Shown piece by piece: positions 61,957 to 64,000 of a stretch of DNA of 64,000 nt. Every line of letters begins with the position of its first letter. Positions within the stretch are counted from its first letter, which is position 1. The stretch is from P52-10 sp041397365 (lineage in GTDB: Bacteria > Pseudomonadota > Alphaproteobacteria > Rhizobiales > Xanthobacteraceae), in contig JAWKWT010000001.1 of the NCBI GenBank assembly GCA_041397365.1, forward strand, positions 527,063-591,062, given 5' to 3'. The notes under the pieces were generated by a model. That model saw nothing but the letters and a program-made list of their open reading frames with translations. It made no database searches and was not told the DNA's origin. The position numbers were made by a program, and so were the translations under genes.

Positions 61957-63309
61957 TCATGCCGCGCGCCCATGCGCGCGCGCAGACTTTTCCAGATAGG
62001 CGTCGAAGGCGGTCGCCGCCGCACGGACCAGAAAGCGATGCGCGCGGTCGACGCGGACGATGCCGCCGGCGACATCAAGCACGCCGTCTCGGCGCAGCGT
62101 GTCGAGCCTCTCGTTCTTTTCGAGAAGCAGGATCGGATCGAAGCCGTGTCGGGCGCAGATCGCCGGAATGTCGGCTTCGAAATCGCACATCAGCCGCTCG
62201 ATGATTTCGGCGCGCAGACGATCCTCCGCCGTCAGCCGATAGCCCTTGATGGTGGCCAGGTTTCCATTGCGAATATGTTCGCTGTAGCGGCCGAGACCGA
62301 CATCGTTCTGCACATAGCCTTGCGCCGTCTGGCCGATGGCGGAGGCGCCGAAGCCGATCAGCGTGCGGCAGGTGTCGGTGGTGTAGCCCTGAAAATTGCG
62401 ACGCAATGTGCCCGCTGCGTGCGCCGATGTGAGGTCGTCCTCGGCGCGCGCAAAATGGTCGAGGCCGATTTGCCGGTAGCCGGCCGCGACCAGCGTTTCG
62501 GCGATCGCCAGCGCATGCTCGCTGCGTGCCTCGCAGTCGGGCAGCGTCGCCTCGTCGATCACCGACTGGTGCTTCTTGAATGACGGTACATGCGCGTAGC
62601 CGAACACGGCCAGCCGGTCCGGGCGCATCGCGGCCGCGGACTTGGCGGTTTCGATGCAGGAGCGCAGCGTCTGATGCGGCAGGCCATAGATCAGATCGAA
62701 ATTGATGCGCGTGACGCCGGATGCGCGCAAGCGTCGGACGGACGCGAATGTCTGCTCCTCGCTCTGGATGCGGTTGACCGCCTTCTGCACGACGGGATCG
62801 AAGCTCTGCACGCCGAGGCTCGCGCGGCCGATGCCGGCGCGCCCGAGCGTCGCCGCCATCCCCGCCGTCAGCGTGCGCGGATCGATCTCGACCGCCAGCT
62901 CCGCGGTCGAGAGGACGTCGAATTTTTCGCGCAGCAGCTCGACCAAAGCGGCGAAATCCGAAGGTGCGATGACGGTCGGCGTGCCGCCGCCGAAATGCAC
63001 GTTCGCGACCGGGATCGGCCGGCCGATGCGTGCCGCGACCATGCGGATCTCTTCGCGCAGCACGTTCAGATAGTCGATGATCGGCTGGTCCTTGACCGTG
63101 ATCGTGGTATGGCAGCCGCAATACCAGCACATCGCGCGGCAGAACGGAATGTGCAGATAGAGCGAGACCGGCTCGTTCGGGGGCAGGCTCGCAAGCCAAT
63201 CGGCATAGGCCGCGGGGCCGATATGGGCCGAGAAATGCGGCGCGGTCGGATAGCTCGTATAGCGCGGCATGCGCGCCTCGCCATACTGAAGCATGATCGA
63301 CGGTTGCAA
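61957..63309 (-). CDS. hemN: Oxygen-independent coproporphyrinogen III oxidase HemN
   Basis: A 450-residue radical-SAM enzyme for heme synthesis without O2. The cluster motif CRAMCWYCGC gives Cys57, 61, 64 and the extra Cys66 of HemN; NVHFGGGTPTVI is the SAM-binding GGTP. Later motifs RINFDLIYGLPHQT and GLDHFARAEDDL are typical. Start is TTG at 63309, seven bases after AAGGAG; ATG at 63294 would leave the ribosome site 22 bases away. Placement beside nar fits anaerobic induction; a weak TTGAG-N4-GCCAA sequence lies at 63364-63377. Confidence 0.94.
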   Translation of the reverse strand: MQPSIMLQYGEARMPRYTSYPTAPHFSAHIGPAAYADWLASLPPNEPVSLYLHIPFCRAMCWYCGCHTTITVKDQPIIDYLNVLREEIRMVAARIGRPIPVANVHFGGGTPTVIAPSDFAALVELLREKFDVLSTAELAVEIDPRTLTAGMAATLGRAGIGRASLGVQSFDPVVQKAVNRIQSEEQTFASVRRLRASGVTRINFDLIYGLPHQTLRSCIETAKSAAAMRPDRLAVFGYAHVPSFKKHQSVIDEATLPDCEARSEHALAIAETLVAAGYRQIGLDHFARAEDDLTSAHAAGTLRRNFQGYTTDTCRTLIGFGASAIGQTAQGYVQNDVGLGRYSEHIRNGNLATIKGYRLTAEDRLRAEIIERLMCDFEADIPAICARHGFDPILLLEKNERLDTLRRDGVLDVAGGIVRVDRAHRFLVRAAATAFDAYLEKSARAHGRAA

Positions 63310-63616
63310 CGGCGTTCTCCTTATCGAACGACGGCTTTTTAGGCGGTCGCCGGAGCTGCGTCTTTGAGGCAGGCCAAATTTTGAGGAGAAATCGAGAGAG
63401 AGCGACAGGCGCAGCCGCGAACGATTTTCGGGCGGGTGACTTCGGCTCGGCCGCGAACCGGCGGATCAGGCGGAGACAAGCCGCGTGATGATCGACGCCG
63501 GTGGTACCGAGACGACATCGCCGTTCGCGCAAACGCCACCGGCGGAACCTCGATGGTGTTCGCAAGGCTGCATTGCCCCGATGACAGAAATATTGGACGC
63601 AGCCGGGGACGTGCGC

Positions 63617-63643
63617 CACGATTCGAACGTGTGACCTTTGCCT
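63617..63643 (-). repeat. Inverted 27-bp copy of tRNA-Arg segment
   Basis: The 27 bases match, on the opposite strand, positions 63775-63801 of the tRNA, that is the 3' side of the anticodon stem, the variable loop and the T arm. Beyond it the match breaks: leftward CGCGC... replaces the acceptor arm, rightward the anticodon loop differs. No intact tRNA can be formed here. Confidence 0.85.
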
Positions 63644-63736
63644 CAGTCAGGGAGCGCCGATTTCACGATCGGCCGGGGAATTTTGCCAGCCGCGCGTGTT
63701 GCCTGCCCGGACCCGATCGGCTAAATCTGCGGCAAC

Positions 63737-63813
63737 GCACCCGTAGCTCAGCTGGATAGAGCGTTGCCCTCCGAAGGCAAAGGTCACACGTTCGAATCGT
63801 GTCGGGTGCGCCA
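63737..63813 (+). tRNA. tRNA-Arg (anticodon CCG)
   Basis: Full cloverleaf with encoded CCA, 77 bases. Acceptor GCACCCG pairs with CGGGTGC; D arm has AGCTCAGCTGGATAGAGC; anticodon stem TTGCC/GGCAA with loop CTCCGAA, giving CCG; T arm ACACGTTCGAATCGTGT. Reads CGG codons, a common arginine codon in GC-rich genomes. Confidence 0.95.
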
Positions 63814-63849
63814 ATTTCCCCAAAATCTGCTCAATTTAAGAACGCCGAA

Positions 63850-63928
63850 CACCGCCGATTGCCGCACAAGAGACGCCCGAAAAATGGCCTGTGGTGAAGA
63901 AGCGTGGAAACGGCGGCAATCGGCGGTG
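63850..63928. repeat. 16-bp perfect inverted repeat downstream of tRNA-Arg
   Basis: CACCGCCGATTGCCGC (63850-63865) and GCGGCAATCGGCGGTG (63913-63928) are exact reverse complements, 47 bases apart. It begins 36 bp past the tRNA. The rest of 63814-64000 shows no gene. Confidence 0.7.
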
Positions 63929-64000
63929 AGAAAGTTCGAATCGCTTGCGGTTTGATGATGCGCTCCAGACCTCGCGCAGAGTTCACGTGGTCCGCATATG

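Noticed and set aside
63364..63377. FNR box before hemN
   Set aside because: TTGAG-N4-GCCAA has two departures from TTGAT-N4-ATCAA; too weak to list as a site.
1..64000. Insertion sequence, prophage, restriction or toxin-antitoxin system
   Set aside because: No transposase, integrase, phage structural or defence motif seen on either strand.

Overview
The window is about 64 kb of GC-rich chromosome from an alphaproteobacterium, most likely order Hyphomicrobiales (Rhizobiales), close to Bradyrhizobium, Rhodopseudomonas or Xanthobacteraceae. The support is the gene order rpsT / dnaA-dnaN-recF-gyrB, the trpS-usp-nifU-tsaB-rimI-fur-miaB string, a Mur-type Fur protein, and a dispersed GAGCATGATC...GATCATGCTC palindrome of a kind I recall from these genomes. 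I see no insertion sequence, prophage, CRISPR array or rRNA.

Layout. 1-5.4 kb: minus-strand housekeeping string (miaB partial, fur/mur, rimI, tsaB, nifU-like, usp, trpS). 5.6-19.7 kb: carbon and acyl-CoA metabolism, with a PfkB sugar or nucleoside kinase, succinate-semialdehyde-type dehydrogenase, several enoyl-CoA hydratases, malonyl-CoA decarboxylase, RidA, three short-chain dehydrogenases, CinA, a ketopantoate-reductase-like protein, a class V aminotransferase and a pirin. 20-26 kb: GNAT, DNA polymerase I, a membrane acyltransferase, UDP-glucose dehydrogenase. 26.3-34.4 kb: gyrB, recF, dnaN, dnaA, a 1.3-kb gene-free zone that is the best candidate for the replication origin, then rpsT. 34.7-41.8 kb: mixed single genes (msrA, polysaccharide export lipoprotein, dienelactone hydrolase, ogt, htpX). 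41.9-43.9 kb: a nitric-oxide response group (DUF1971 cupin, NsrR, group III truncated globin, DUF2478). 44-48.7 kb: cystathionine gamma-synthase-type enzyme, then an orphan cytochrome oxidase subunit I with a Tim44-domain protein and a tiny coupled gene, and a LysR regulator. 48.7-62 kb: a respiratory nitrate reduction locus, Crp/Fnr regulator diverging from narK1K2-narGHJI-parvulin-moeA-DUF2478, with two FNR-type boxes in the divergent promoter; hemN follows. 63.7 kb: tRNA-Arg(CCG), preceded by an inverted copy of part of itself.

The right half reads as one low-oxygen nitrogen-oxide programme: a Crp/Fnr protein switches on nitrate uptake and NarGHI; MoeA and possibly DUF2478 serve its molybdenum cofactor; HemN makes heme without oxygen; NsrR, the globin and DUF1971 probably deal with the NO that results.

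A caution for any reader: at least seven conserved genes (malonyl-CoA decarboxylase, class V aminotransferase, one SDR, polA, acyltransferase, htpX, metB-like) are interrupted by one- or two-base frameshifts, several per gene. This pattern points to uncorrected sequencing errors more than to real pseudogenes, so these are annotated over their full repaired spans.
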